Source: an uncultured Paracoccaceae bacterium (GTDB lineage Bacteria; Pseudomonadota; Alphaproteobacteria; Rhodobacterales; Rhodobacteraceae). Taken from it: a stretch of DNA of 64,000 bases. Where the stretch lies: contig CAKSTR010000009.1 of assembly GCA_934500835.1 (NCBI GenBank), positions 124,001 to 188,000 on the forward strand, written 5' to 3'. Shown piece after piece: positions 28,101 to 35,873 of the stretch. How positions within the stretch are numbered: the first letter of the stretch is position 1; each line of letters begins with the position of its first letter. The notes beneath the pieces were generated by a model. The model had not been told where the DNA came from. It worked only from the letters and a program-made list of their open reading frames with translations, and did not search any database. The translations under genes and the position numbers were made by a program.

Positions 28101-28260
28101 TGACCAGGAAGCCAGCCAGGGAGGCGGAGAAGGCCGCACCGAATCCGACCGAGGTGAAGAAGCCGGTCAGGGCGGTGACCAGCGGCGCAGCATCTGCCGG
28201 CCCGGCCAGCAGACAAGTCAGCACGGTCACGAAGAGCGCGAGAGGGAAGACGGGCCGCAT
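22177..28260 (-). CDS. Giant tail tip / fibre protein (host recognition)
   Basis: The product is 2,027 residues. The start at 28,260 is set by GGAGG five bases upstream and overlaps the previous stop. The N-terminal 650 residues resemble the central tail hub/J-type protein of siphovirus tails. Then come long Ala/Ser/Thr-rich coiled-coil stretches that should trimerise, and two copies of a beta-sandwich-like domain (about residues 787-950 and 1112-1275; both start PSDF..DG.FWT and share VSFVTDATEGR.AQVAAP and YRL.VRARHVG). A third coiled coil, a domain with GRIRAEYLDIDRML, and a Gly-rich tip near residue 1850 follow. The protein should set host range. Confidence 0.85.
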   Translation of the reverse strand: MRPVFPLALFVTVLTCLLAGPADAAPLVTALTGFFTSVGFGAAFSASLAGFLVNTIASAALSRLQMALKKKPQAAGIKTEATQTGGTSPLRFILGRYATGGQLIAPPNSWGAVGSTPRSYLVYPVALSVIPGCSLQRIIINDRYVPLAAVPHSSWGRYTEGDFPGIAQVDYLNGAQTAADADMLAAFGSDPDRPWAADMVGSGLCWAKCLFRFSREHFNGLPSVRFEVLGIPLYDPRKDSTAGGSGPQRWADKSTWTQSTNNAVMIWNIMRGIEIAPDLIWGGGYDAEDLPAGAWFAAMNACDLPIDDGAAGSVPQFRAGMEVALDDEPLAVVAELLKACCGEMAEIGGYWDIRIGAPRLPAIFITDDDILTSQEQEQDPFPSLLDTFNGIAASYPEPESLWESKDAPPRYNAAWETEDGGRRLVAELELPACSWGEQVQRIMAAQIADHRRFRRHRHVLPPEAAVLSPLDTIGWTSTRYGYTAKLFEVRTMMDSLMTLRQGLALREVDGDDFAWAPGSLIPSPPAPAVTTPPAPQSVPGFAVTAATVIDAGSQARRSAIALSWDPAGATDARGIGWQLRLAGSAGDGEPGTHGRFSDGRVRLVGGILPATAYEIRAQLLVDRAVSWTAWTPVITPDIRIGLDDLAPDVAGTMEDTLAAAALAEAARAAAVAARTAAETARGLAQAAAVASTDARDAADAAAALALSSKTAAAASAADSATAKAASEAAKTAAETARTQAQTYATNAGNSASAAAGSASTASTKAAEAGDSATAAAANVVEAKLTAADLLPSDFRRDGQFWTQIISGAPGSRGNLLPAVTFVTDATEGRVAQVAAPQSSNVHIAPISYVAAMVGRRYRLTVRARHVGAFSGGSQTDALRLAFWGIPADYSAGLHLTTLSAAFAATNSWKTFVHEVVFSGPNPHLLPFAWINAAGFGAAGPTIQISRVKIEDITESTSAASSASASATSASAAAVSETNAATSASASQADRILAQTARGQAQTYATNAATSESNAAGSASTATTQAGVAAAQAGNAGNSATAAAGSASTAGTKATEAGNSATAAAASATAASTSAGQASTSASQAATSATTAGNSANSAATSASTAARVVAWSYPSDFAEDGRFWTGQLGGAPTARGALSASVSFVTDATEGRIAQVAAPLATNAIISGVGYVPAVVGRKYRLSVRARHVGPFAGGSETALRLTMRRVTAAWASGTDFVSTFIGTFAAPNTWQDFVLEGVYPGADPYFAWFTWCAAPQMGVAGPVIQVSRVRIEDVTAQAAATDAASAAATSATAATAAQSAAGASATAAATSATTAATQAGNASTSAGQAANSATSAAGSANTAAIQAGAAASSATTAGTHATAAAGSAALASTSAGQAGDYAAQALDYRNTAARLMSGGVSKNPVFNAWTATYPANVGVAPAGGTVAKVTSGVRYINALEVDASDAAYNGPTIYIGKTNHGLDCSLSPKAVLIRMEIEYVSGDLAASGAILRALWVDTASRVVDRALKDLINPTPGVVQTVGVYADRPASAVPGSATNFRVDYYGHTNVLGGTRAPLKVRIHRLDFEEVLAGSTTEMWQRAAVDFQGVQSAVVGFRAVAGSAGAELELVALTDPLGSPASLARLVADNILMVGTVGIELLNVAFLNGGRIRAEYLDIDRMLTILPGGSLSHGKTNGDSVTPGIFFGRDTGGFSFAASRISGSGLQQSIKLTESSGLQLRNAKFSVATTSPVVTQEVTVSTVKTSLPLGIKQLYIEGVGGGAAGQGVLQPTLQAADVVRWNGNPGGDTVVKVYDGTTLKETFTFPGAPASYPSSWVGANGENSAYGAGGSTDFRSGTYPAVVGGAGARGAGGGGGRSIYTSGGQHRWTTGLPGKAAAQYSFGAVDLSAYAAPAIEVTIGAGGAAHTSAPANSRGGAGGNGYVKYSHSGAIEGPADVVPLTPTATGTFVTAAGGAGAFPNLGAGLWMLHMNTATGGVGLGYVTLSPGNTVRAYETGTVTLLSSQTPTYASAYAGLTVYYAFYSMGNWG

Positions 28261-28670
28261 CACAGCCTCCATGCCCTGACCGCTGCGGTCAGCGGCAGGG
28301 TGCCGAGGCCGCGCGGCGTCAGCACATGAAGATGCGGCCCACCGCAGCCGCCCATTGCAAGATCACGGTCGCCATCCTGGACCGCGACCAGATCGCCAAG
28401 GGTCGCGGCCAGGGGCGGGCATTCGGTCAGGCCCTGGGTCGCGGCCGCGATGTGATCGGTCCAGCCCTGTGCTGCGAGAAGGTCAAAGCCCTCTTCAAGG
28501 GTCGTATAAACCCCCCTGAAATCCCCCAGCAGATCCACGCCGGTGACCGCCTGACGCCAGTCGGCGGCAAAGGTCACACAATCATGGCTGCCCGGGTGCC
28601 AGGGCGTCCGCGCGATCGAGGCGAGGTAGGTTGCCAGCCGGCTGTGCCAATTCTCCAGCCGCAGCATCAC
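28260..28670 (-). CDS. NlpC/P60-like tail tip hydrolase (DUF6950 type)
   Basis: The 136-residue protein has HDCVTFAADW (nucleophile Cys) and a later GGPHLHVL segment that may supply the histidine. Proteins of this kind sit just before the host-specificity gene in siphovirus tails and help the tail pass the peptidoglycan. Overlaps both neighbours. Confidence 0.75.
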   Translation of the reverse strand: MMLRLENWHSRLATYLASIARTPWHPGSHDCVTFAADWRQAVTGVDLLGDFRGVYTTLEEGFDLLAAQGWTDHIAAATQGLTECPPLAATLGDLVAVQDGDRDLAMGGCGGPHLHVLTPRGLGTLPLTAAVRAWRL

Positions 28671-29335
28671 CCGCGCCCTCCGAGCAAGGGGCCGATCACG
28701 CCAGCGTTGGTACCTGTGCCGGCGCTGGAATACTTCTGCTCACCCCAATAGATCGGAACCTTTCCCGACACGTCGGCATAGCGGAACATGCGGTCCCCGC
28801 CCTTCAGGGCCTGCCATTGTGCGTCGGAGTATTTGGCCGGGCTGCCCTTGGTCAGCGCCAGCGCGGCCGAGGCCACGGAAATGGTGATGCGGCCAGGGTT
28901 CAACCCCTTGGCGGGCGTCACCCGGGGGGCGCCGTCGATCCAGCCCTTCCAGATCCGATGCGGGGCCGCGACGGGCCGGTGCGTCAGGGGATCGGTCAGC
29001 ACCCGATGCACCTCGATCTTCACGAGGCGCACATCAAAGCCGAGGGTGGCATTGACCACCTCGGGGGCAGCTGTCGAGAGCCAGATCCCGATGCGGCGCA
29101 CCGACAGGCCAGCTTCCCAGGTCGGATCGTCCATACCCAGAAGGCCGCCCGCCCCGAAATACGCCCGGGTGACGCCGGCGATGGTGAAGGCTTCGTCCTG
29201 TTCCCCGTTCCAGAACCCGGTCGGCGACGCTTCGCCCGTGGCGCGGTTGCGCGCATGGATCCATACGAGCAGGCGCGGGCGGACGCCGGCGCGGGCCTGA
29301 AGGTGGCTGATTTCGGCGGGGTCGTAGCTGCGCAT
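28667..29335 (-). CDS. Tail tip / hub protein
   Basis: The 222-residue protein lies in the conserved block between tape measure and host-specificity gene. It contains QARAGVRPRLLVWIHARNR and a middle segment with repeated beta strands. Equivalent proteins (DUF2163-like) form the tail tip ring in B3-like and Rhodobacter transposable phages, from memory. Assignment is by position and general pattern. Confidence 0.65.
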   Translation of the reverse strand: MRSYDPAEISHLQARAGVRPRLLVWIHARNRATGEASPTGFWNGEQDEAFTIAGVTRAYFGAGGLLGMDDPTWEAGLSVRRIGIWLSTAAPEVVNATLGFDVRLVKIEVHRVLTDPLTHRPVAAPHRIWKGWIDGAPRVTPAKGLNPGRITISVASAALALTKGSPAKYSDAQWQALKGGDRMFRYADVSGKVPIYWGEQKYSSAGTGTNAGVIGPLLGGRG

Positions 29336-29338
29336 CGT

Positions 29339-29995
29339 CTACCTCAGCGACTGGACCCAGCTCATGCTGGCGTCCTGGGTGATGACATCTTGCGAGGTGC
29401 CGGACCGGGCCCCGCCGCGCAGCACGGCCTTGCAGCGAGGCCAGACCAGCTGCACCGCCGCATTGACGGCTGCGCCCGGCCGAAGGGGCGGCGAGACCTC
29501 GACCAGGCCGGTCGTCCCCGCGCCGTTGGCTACGACGCCCGCAACCAGCTCATGCAGCGCATAGCGCGTGGGGCCGGCACCATAGGCAAAGCTGAAGCGG
29601 TCGCCGCGAGAAAGCACATAGCCGGCGGGCAGGCCTTTGAAGCCCAACTCGCGCGCGCTGGCACCAAGTGAGCCGATCTGGACGTTGGCAGCCCCCAGAG
29701 TGGTTCCCAAGGGATCCAGACGAGGCCAGGGCCGGCGCGGATCGGCCACGAAGAAGGACGCTCCGGGACGCCGCAGGATGTTGAGCAGAGGCTCGATGTC
29801 GATCGCCTCGTCCCAAGACATGGCCGACAGATCCAGCTGCCCCTGCCAGAGGGCAGCGCCCAGGTCGGCCTTGAGGATCTCGCCGCCGGCCGTCTCGTCC
29901 AGCTCGACCGCCTCGTAGGGCTCGAAGGTCAGCGATTCGACCGGGAGCAGATCGAAGAACTGGGCCAGCGACAGGGGGAAGGTCAGAACAGCCAT
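29339..29995 (-). CDS. Distal tail protein-like (hypothetical)
   Basis: The 218-residue protein starts MAVLTFPLSLAQFFDLLP immediately after the tape measure stop (one-base overlap). Beta-rich with no membrane segment. Position directly downstream of the tape measure suggests the distal tail protein that joins tube and tip. Confidence 0.6.
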   Translation of the reverse strand: MAVLTFPLSLAQFFDLLPVESLTFEPYEAVELDETAGGEILKADLGAALWQGQLDLSAMSWDEAIDIEPLLNILRRPGASFFVADPRRPWPRLDPLGTTLGAANVQIGSLGASARELGFKGLPAGYVLSRGDRFSFAYGAGPTRYALHELVAGVVANGAGTTGLVEVSPPLRPGAAVNAAVQLVWPRCKAVLRGGARSGTSQDVITQDASMSWVQSLR

Positions 29996-32703
29996 CAGCC
30001 CATGACCCTCGGGTTGGCGTTGATCTCCTGAAGCCGGCCGGGCAGCACATGCGAGCTGAAGACGTCGAGGCCTTCACCCACGGCGCCCGCGGCCTCAGCG
30101 CGTGCAACCCGGGTCATCTCCGCTGACCAGTCACCCTTCTTGCGGTCCCAGAAGAGCCGGATATCCATGCCGGCCATCATGCTGGCCATACCACCGCCAG
30201 CCGCTGACTGGCCTGCCGGTGCCCGCGTCCAGGACGAGGGGGCTGAAGATCCGTTCAGGTCGCCAAGGTAGCCGCCGTCCGCCAGCGCAATCGGCCGGCC
30301 GCCCGGCATGTTCGACAGGATGTTGGAAAGGCGGGCGCCGCCGTTCAGCGCCTCCAGCAGAGGGCGGTTGCGCGCGGTCGACTCCGCGTTGTTGACGAAC
30401 TCTCCATTGGAGAGCCATGCCGGGATCAGGTCGTCGCGCGGGCCGCCCGGGCCTGACACATAGCCGCCATCGGCAAGGCCAAGCCACTCACCGACCATGC
30501 CGCTGAGGCCGCCCCAACCGGACCCGCCGCCATCCCAGATAAAATCCCAGGCGTCATTGGCCAGCATCTCGGCCAGCTTGCCAATCAGCATGGACAGGGC
30601 GTCGCTGAAGCTGTGGGCGCCGCTGATCAGTCCCGCAAAGGCGCTTTTGCCCGTCTGTCCAATATCGTCGATCTTGTCGCGGATCTCTTCCAGCCGCTCA
30701 CGCTCGAGGATCAGCTCGACAACCGCGGCCTTCTCTTCCTTCGTGGCGCCGGCCAGCGCCTCGTGGTTCTCGAGGATGATCCGCTGGACCGGGTTGGTGG
30801 TGCGCAAAAGCGCGATCTGCCGTTCCTGCTCCTCGCGCAGGGATTTCAGCGCGTCGCGCTGCTTTTCGATCTCGGAGGTGCCGCCGCCGCCCGCTCCGCC
30901 GCCGCCGACCGGCGGCGTGACGGACGGTGGGACATAGGGGTTGAAACCGGGATCGCGCGACCCGGAGCCGGGGCTGTCGCCAAACGAGAGGCCCGCGTGA
31001 CCACCGATGATGGGATCGGCCGCGCCCGGAAGCCCAAAGCCGAGGCGGGGCTTGGGCTTGGTGCTGGCTCCCGCAATTGCTTGGGCGGTAGCCAAGGACA
31101 CACCGAGCTGCTGAGCGAGGAACAGGGCTTCGCGGCCGGCGGCGGCCACACCAGAAGCCATGTCGACGCTCGCCAGCGACCGTGCGTAGCTTTCGCTGTC
31201 CTTGAGAGGGCCCGCCAGAGAGCGGGCAGCCTGCTCGGCGGCAATGATCTGCTCGACGGCAGCATAGAAGCCTTCCGGGAGATCGGAGCCCGCAAGTTTC
31301 ACGATGTCCATCAGCACAGTGCGGGCAGCTGCCGTCGCCGCGGCTACCTGATCCGGTCCTTCAGCCTGGGCGATGCCATTGAGGGCGACAAGCAGTCGGC
31401 GCGCCTCCTCTTCGGAGACGCCGAATTCTTCATTCAGGCTTTGCAGTTCGCGCCGTAGGGCGAAGGTGATGTCATCGCCAGCTGCCTGCTGCTCCATCAG
31501 CCGATCGATGTTGTAGATCCGGTCCGCGAGCCCGGCAAACTCCTCGCGCACCGCGCGAGTCGATTCCCGCAGATCTCGCAAGGCCCGTACTCTCTCGAGA
31601 TCGGCCAGATCGCGATGCAACTCCCGGACAGCAACGGCCTGCAGTCCCCATTCGCGGCGAAGTTCGCCCATAGGGACCAGGACGTCGTCCATTGCAGACC
31701 GATAGGACGAGAGCCGACTGGTCAATCCGCCAACTGCGTCCTCGAGCGATTCAACGTCCTCTTCAACAGCCGTGAAATGCTGCACCGCCGCTGCGCCGAA
31801 TCCGATCACCGCCATGGTGGCCAGGGACAGCGGATTGATCACCATCCCGAGTGCGCCCCTCAGAGCGGCACCCAATCCGATTCCGGCCAGTCGCATCTGA
31901 CCGAACACCTGCACGACCTGCGGCCCCTGCTGCATCATCAGCATGAACGGGCTCTGACCCAGGGCCATCATCATGCCGATGTCGTTCAGCTGATAGCTGA
32001 GCTGCCCGGCATATTGCGCGGCCACTTGGTTGGACCGCCCGAACCGATCCACACCCACACTTGCCGGCTCCATCGACTGCGCCAGGCGCTCCCGGGCCGC
32101 CGCCGCGATTTGGGCCGAGATCGCGCCTTGGCGCTCGGCCTCGGCAATCTCCTCCAGCGCCAGCTCGTACTGGCGGGAGGCGGCAAACAGCGGGTCGAAG
32201 CGTGCCCGGAGCTGGTCCAGCGCCTGGCCGTGGCGCAGGTGGTCGGCAATGCTTTCTTCGGTTGCCCGGCTCAAGCCGGTGTTGCGGGCGATCAGCTGCT
32301 GCACCGCTGTGTCATGCTGGCGCGCCGCAGCGGTGGTGCCTTCGAGCGTGACACCGGCCGCCTCCATCCGCGCCTGCAGCTCGATTGCCTGGCGGGCCAG
32401 AAGATCATGGGCCACCGCGGCCTCGCGGGCCGAGAGGGCGCCGGCCTCCTCATAGACCGCCAGCTGATCGGCGGCGGCGGCCAGGGCATTGGCCTCGGTC
32501 ACCATCGGCTGCAGCGAGGCGCGCAGCATCTGGACCGCGCTGCCCCATTCTGCGGCACCGTCGGAAACGGCATCCATGCCAGCGCCGGCTTCCTGACCCG
32601 CAGGGGCAAGCTTGGCGACCTCCTCGCGCATCGATGCGACCTCGGCCTTCGCGCGCTGCGCGTTGGCTTCGATCAACATGCTGATACGCAATTCACCGGC
32701 CAC
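29995..32703 (-). CDS. Tail tape measure protein
   Basis: A 902-residue protein with long coiled-coil stretches (residues about 1-230 and 380-470), a hydrophobic middle section (IGLGAALRGALGMVINPLSLATMAVIGFGAAA) and a Gly-rich linker near residue 600. The length predicts a tail of roughly 130 nm by the usual 1.5 Angstrom per residue rule. It overlaps the end of the second tail chaperone frame. Confidence 0.9.
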   Translation of the reverse strand: MAGELRISMLIEANAQRAKAEVASMREEVAKLAPAGQEAGAGMDAVSDGAAEWGSAVQMLRASLQPMVTEANALAAAADQLAVYEEAGALSAREAAVAHDLLARQAIELQARMEAAGVTLEGTTAAARQHDTAVQQLIARNTGLSRATEESIADHLRHGQALDQLRARFDPLFAASRQYELALEEIAEAERQGAISAQIAAAARERLAQSMEPASVGVDRFGRSNQVAAQYAGQLSYQLNDIGMMMALGQSPFMLMMQQGPQVVQVFGQMRLAGIGLGAALRGALGMVINPLSLATMAVIGFGAAAVQHFTAVEEDVESLEDAVGGLTSRLSSYRSAMDDVLVPMGELRREWGLQAVAVRELHRDLADLERVRALRDLRESTRAVREEFAGLADRIYNIDRLMEQQAAGDDITFALRRELQSLNEEFGVSEEEARRLLVALNGIAQAEGPDQVAAATAAARTVLMDIVKLAGSDLPEGFYAAVEQIIAAEQAARSLAGPLKDSESYARSLASVDMASGVAAAGREALFLAQQLGVSLATAQAIAGASTKPKPRLGFGLPGAADPIIGGHAGLSFGDSPGSGSRDPGFNPYVPPSVTPPVGGGGAGGGGTSEIEKQRDALKSLREEQERQIALLRTTNPVQRIILENHEALAGATKEEKAAVVELILERERLEEIRDKIDDIGQTGKSAFAGLISGAHSFSDALSMLIGKLAEMLANDAWDFIWDGGGSGWGGLSGMVGEWLGLADGGYVSGPGGPRDDLIPAWLSNGEFVNNAESTARNRPLLEALNGGARLSNILSNMPGGRPIALADGGYLGDLNGSSAPSSWTRAPAGQSAAGGGMASMMAGMDIRLFWDRKKGDWSAEMTRVARAEAAGAVGEGLDVFSSHVLPGRLQEINANPRVMG

Positions 32704-33396
32704 GGCGGTTCAACTCCTCGATCGCCGCGCCTTCGATGGTGCGGACTTCGTCCCAGGTCTCCGGGTCGACCTCGATCCCTCCGAGATCCAGCCCGGTCTT
32801 GGCGGCGGCGTAATCCAACCCCAGCCAGATGATGCGGGCGCTCTCCATGGTGCTGAGAGCCTGCGCCCGCATCTGCCCCGACACCGCACACCAGGCGCGC
32901 CAGGCGTCGATGTGCATCTCCCAGAGTTCCACCGCCTCCGGCTCTTCCTCGGGAAGGGTCAGCCCCATCCGGGCGGCATCGGCGCGGACCCTATCCATGC
33001 TGGCAGGCCGCTGTTCGGAAGAGGCCCGGCCGCGCGCCCAGGAGCGGCCGAGCGCAGTCAGTTTCCCCGGCGCGGCGCCTTGGATCCCGAGATCATTGAG
33101 GTGTAGGAGACGATGATGGCCTGCCGGACGTAGTGCAGGTCGATCAGCGTATTCAGCGCCTCATCCGAAAACTCCAGCGTATCGCCTTCCTCGTCCTGCA
33201 GCCCCTCCCAGCCAACCACGATGCGGCGTAGGAAATCGTCGGTACTGGCCGCACTGAGGGCGTCGAAGACGGATTCCTCCGAGCGGGTCAAAGCCCGGAA
33301 GCGCGCGGTGAAGGTGTGCTCGACCTGGCCGCGGTCGGTCGGAACCATCACCTTCACCGCGGTCTTGAACTCGGGATTCTTGACGATCTTCAGCAT
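32693..33396 (-). CDS. Tail assembly chaperone GT fusion made by -1 frameshift
   Basis: The upstream protein (33,058-33,396) ends CGG GGA AAC TGA. GGGAAAC at 33,061-33,067 is a classical X-XXY-YYZ slippery heptamer placed in the right phase, directly before the stop. A -1 slip continues as GKLTALGRSWARG and on into a 101-residue DUF1799-like domain (MDRVRADAARMGLTLP...), giving about 233 residues. This is the G/GT arrangement of lambda and most long-tailed phages. The downstream part may also be made on its own from ATG 32,998. Confidence 0.85.
33058..33396 (-). CDS. Tail assembly chaperone, short form (G)
   Basis: The 112-residue protein precedes the tape measure gene and has the mixed helical pattern of G-type chaperones (TARFRALTRSEESVFDALS). 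GGAG precedes its ATG. It binds the tape measure protein before tail tube polymerisation by analogy with lambda gpG. Its last codons carry the frameshift signal. Confidence 0.8.
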   Translation of the reverse strand: MLKIVKNPEFKTAVKVMVPTDRGQVEHTFTARFRALTRSEESVFDALSAASTDDFLRRIVVGWEGLQDEEGDTLEFSDEALNTLIDLHYVRQAIIVSYTSMISGSKAPRRGN

Positions 33397-33411
33397 GGCG
33401 TGGTCTCCGGG

Positions 33412-34350
33412 TCAGGTGAAGGCGAGGGTGAACTGGTCGTTGCCAGTGTCGGACGGCAGGCACTTGCCGCGCAGCGCGTATTCCAGGATGCCGTCCTGCT
33501 GGGTCAGGTCGCCGGGGTTGAGGATCTGAAGACGCGGGACGGACAACGTCACGATCTTGCCGGCGCCGATCCCGTGGACGATCGTCACCGCTTGCGGTGT
33601 ACCCGCATCGGCCAGCGCGAACGGGTCGAACGTGGCCAGCGCCTCGGCCTCGATCTGGAACTCCAGCGTCTCGTCCGAGCCAGGGATGATCACCTGGCGG
33701 CGGCGGACGATGTTGCGGTACTTGACTTCGTTGCCGGCGCTGAAGGTCAGGCTGCGCAGGCCACCGGTGCCGAAAGCCCCGATCGAGAAGGTCGGCACAG
33801 TCTCGGTCGTGGCTTCCTGCGGGATCTGGGTCATCTGGGTGCCCCAGGTCGGCGCCGGCACTGCAACACTGGACGGCTTCGTAAAAAGCCCGGTGAAGGT
33901 GAATTCGATCACCACAATCCCGTCGGCGTTCAACTTGTACTTCCAGTCGCCGCGGGCGCCGATGATCTTGAACAGGATCCCGTCGATGTAGAAGTAGAGG
34001 CTGCAGCTCTTGTGGTTGGAAGAGACAGGGCTGTAGGTCACTGAGGTCGCGGCGACGATCACCTCTGCCATCTTGCAGCTGCGCAAGAGGACGCCGAACC
34101 CCGGTGTGGTGCCGGCAGTGCCCGACCCCTTTGCCTCGACCTCGAAGGTGATCTTCATATGCTTGCCGACCAGCAGCGCCGGCCGCGCGCCCTGAAACGG
34201 TCGGGCGTGCTGGCGCGTCACCTCGGTCGCGGCCATTGGCGTCAGTTTGACGTTCTGTGCCAGGATGGCGTTCGCGGCGCCCGTGGGCGCGGAATCGGTG
34301 CCGTAGGTCGTTTCTTCCTTGGCCGTGATCAGCTGCAGGTCCCAGAGCAT
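33412..34350 (-). CDS. Major tail tube protein
   Basis: The 312-residue protein begins LITAKEETTYGTDSAPTGAANAI, which is typical of siphovirus tube proteins in this phage group (K-E-x-T-Y-G). It is beta-rich and lies just upstream of the tail chaperones. No sheath gene is present, so the tail is non-contractile. Confidence 0.85.
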   Translation of the reverse strand: MLWDLQLITAKEETTYGTDSAPTGAANAILAQNVKLTPMAATEVTRQHARPFQGARPALLVGKHMKITFEVEAKGSGTAGTTPGFGVLLRSCKMAEVIVAATSVTYSPVSSNHKSCSLYFYIDGILFKIIGARGDWKYKLNADGIVVIEFTFTGLFTKPSSVAVPAPTWGTQMTQIPQEATTETVPTFSIGAFGTGGLRSLTFSAGNEVKYRNIVRRRQVIIPGSDETLEFQIEAEALATFDPFALADAGTPQAVTIVHGIGAGKIVTLSVPRLQILNPGDLTQQDGILEYALRGKCLPSDTGNDQFTLAFT

Positions 34351-34355
34351 GGCGG

Positions 34356-34610
34356 TCAGCCCTCTTTCACAGGGGCTTTTGCGCCCCGTTTAATGGTGGG
34401 TTTCAGAGGATCGGCCGGCGGTTCGGCCAGCGCGGCCACCACCTCCGCATCCGGGGCGGCCAGATCGACGCCGGCCAGCTCGGGCAAATCCGGCGGCAAT
34501 GCCCCGACGATGGGCTTCCCGGTCGAGGGATCGATCTCGGTCAGCGAGCCGTCGGCGTTGCGCATGTAGCTGCCGCCGGCGGCGGGCATGGGGTGGTCGG
34601 GCGCGGTCAT
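34356..34610 (-). CDS. Small tail-region protein (84 aa)
   Basis: Proline- and alanine-rich protein with MRNADGSLTEIDPSTGKPI, overlapping the upstream gene by four bases. No family assigned. Similar short, disordered proteins lie between the tail terminator and tube genes of other Mu-like phages. Confidence 0.6.
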   Translation of the reverse strand: MTAPDHPMPAAGGSYMRNADGSLTEIDPSTGKPIVGALPPDLPELAGVDLAAPDAEVVAALAEPPADPLKPTIKRGAKAPVKEG

Positions 34611-35041
34611 GGGATGGCTCCTGTCAGGAAACGGGTGGTTTGCCAGGTCTGGGCATAAATGCTGACACCATTGCCCAAGCCAGTCGCCTGGGCGCCGACC
34701 AGGGCAAAGGGACGGCTCTCGGGCGCGGGGGTCCAGCCGGTGAGCACGGCTTCAGTCTGCCCTTTGAAGGTGTCGAAGCGCTTTGCTCTGCCAGCGCCGC
34801 GGGGGTCATCATGCATCCGGATCAACAACGCCGTGACAAACTGCATCTCGACCAGCTGGCGGTGAACGCCGGTCGCATTCCGGTTCGGATGCCCACCTTC
34901 GCGCCAGGGCACGACGAAAACCGTGCCGTCTTCGGCGGCTGTAGCGCGACCGGAAATCTCCTCCAGGCTTTCAGAAATCTCGACGGCGACAAAGAGATTG
35001 CTTTGCAGCAGCCGATCAAACAGAAACTGCAGCATCACCAA
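34607..35041 (-). CDS. Tail terminator-like / Mu gp37-like minor tail protein
   Basis: The 144-residue protein starts MLQFLFDRLLQSNLF and contains VVPWREGGHPNRNATGVHRQ, matching the pattern of DUF1834/gp37-type proteins that cap the tail. Position between DUF1320 and tube genes is conserved in Mu-like phages. Confidence 0.75.
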   Translation of the reverse strand: MVMLQFLFDRLLQSNLFVAVEISESLEEISGRATAAEDGTVFVVPWREGGHPNRNATGVHRQLVEMQFVTALLIRMHDDPRGAGRAKRFDTFKGQTEAVLTGWTPAPESRPFALVGAQATGLGNGVSIYAQTWQTTRFLTGAIP

Positions 35042-35457
35042 CCCCGCAGCTTTTCGGGGGTGAACACCTGCGCCGGATGCTGTGCCATGACAGTACCTGT
35101 CTGAGCCTGTGGCTCGGGTTCACCATCGGCAACAGGAAGGGCGTAGCGGCCGGCTGCCACATCCTTCAGCGCGACAAGGGTGTCCTTGTAGTCCTGGGCG
35201 ACGTAGTCCGGCGCGCCATTGCGGTGCAAGGTGTAGCGCGCGATCGACACGGCCCAGACCGTCAGGACCGGAGGGAGCGAGGGTAGCGGGCGGCTGTAGC
35301 GGGCGAAGACGTAGCCGTCGATCGTGTTGTCTGCGCCAGTCAAGGCAGCCTCGACCACTTCAGGATCCGGAGTGCCGTCGCGGTCTCGATCGGCAATCTG
35401 ACGGATCTCCTCCGCGCCGGCGCGCTCGATCAGATCGGTGAGGGTGGCGTAGGTCAC
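35035..35457 (-). CDS. DUF1320 family head-tail connector (Mu gp36-like)
   Basis: The 140-residue protein starts MTYATLTDLIERAGAEEIRQIAD and has DGYVFARYSRPLPSLP...VLTVWAVSIARYTLHR, the DUF1320 signature. In Mu the equivalent protein connects head and tail. Overlaps both neighbours. Confidence 0.88.
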   Translation of the reverse strand: MTYATLTDLIERAGAEEIRQIADRDRDGTPDPEVVEAALTGADNTIDGYVFARYSRPLPSLPPVLTVWAVSIARYTLHRNGAPDYVAQDYKDTLVALKDVAAGRYALPVADGEPEPQAQTGTVMAQHPAQVFTPEKLRGW

Positions 35458-35708
35458 GGCTGTCCCTCTTCACCAGGCAATTGGACCCGGGCGGGCTGGA
35501 ACACAGCCCTGTTCATGGCCATGAAACCCTGCTCGATCTGCGTCCGGGCGATGGCAAGCCAGCGTTTGTCACAGTCATCAGCCAGCGACAGTACATCCAG
35601 CTGACGCAGGACGCACTCTTCCAAGATCTTGTTGCCGTTCACGACCGCGACCGCTTCGGCGGACTTCGCGCGATAGCCGGAAACCGGAAGGCCTTTGTGG
35701 CTGGTCAT
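35454..35708 (-). CDS. acb2: Acb2-like anti-CBASS cyclic-nucleotide sponge
   Basis: The 84-residue protein has the family pattern GYR near the N-terminus, a central two-helix region and the C-terminal RWLAIARTQIEQGFMAMNRAVFQP, equivalent to R-W-x-x-I-A-x-x-x-L-Q-x-G-x-M-x-L-x-R-A-V-x-x-P. Tyr12 and Lys27 are 15 residues apart, as are the Tyr11 and Lys26 I recall as ligand contacts of PaMx33 Acb2. Acb2 forms hexamers that bind cyclic di- and trinucleotides and so block CBASS signalling. It lies between the head genes and DUF1320, a place where it is also found in Pseudomonas transposable phages. A hairpin at 35,836-35,857 precedes it. Confidence 0.82.
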   Translation of the reverse strand: MTSHKGLPVSGYRAKSAEAVAVVNGNKILEECVLRQLDVLSLADDCDKRWLAIARTQIEQGFMAMNRAVFQPARVQLPGEEGQP

Positions 35709-35835
35709 GTGAAAATCCTGACGGTTAGGGAACCTGCACCCGGGTGGTCGTACCTGCCGCCGCCCTTGCCGGGCATTCGTGGCTTCACGCGGGATCAGCG
35801 CGCTTAGGTGTGGTGCGACCGCCGGAAGGCGGGGA

Positions 35836-35857
35836 TGGGGCGGCCCGAAGACCGCCC
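35836..35857 (-). terminator. Hairpin between head genes and acb2
   Basis: GGGGCGG and CCGCCCC pair over an 8-base loop in the 165-bp gap upstream of the acb2 start. There is no T-tract. It may reduce read-through from the head operon or stabilise mRNA. Confidence 0.4.
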
Positions 35858-35873
35858 CGGTACAAGCAAGGGA

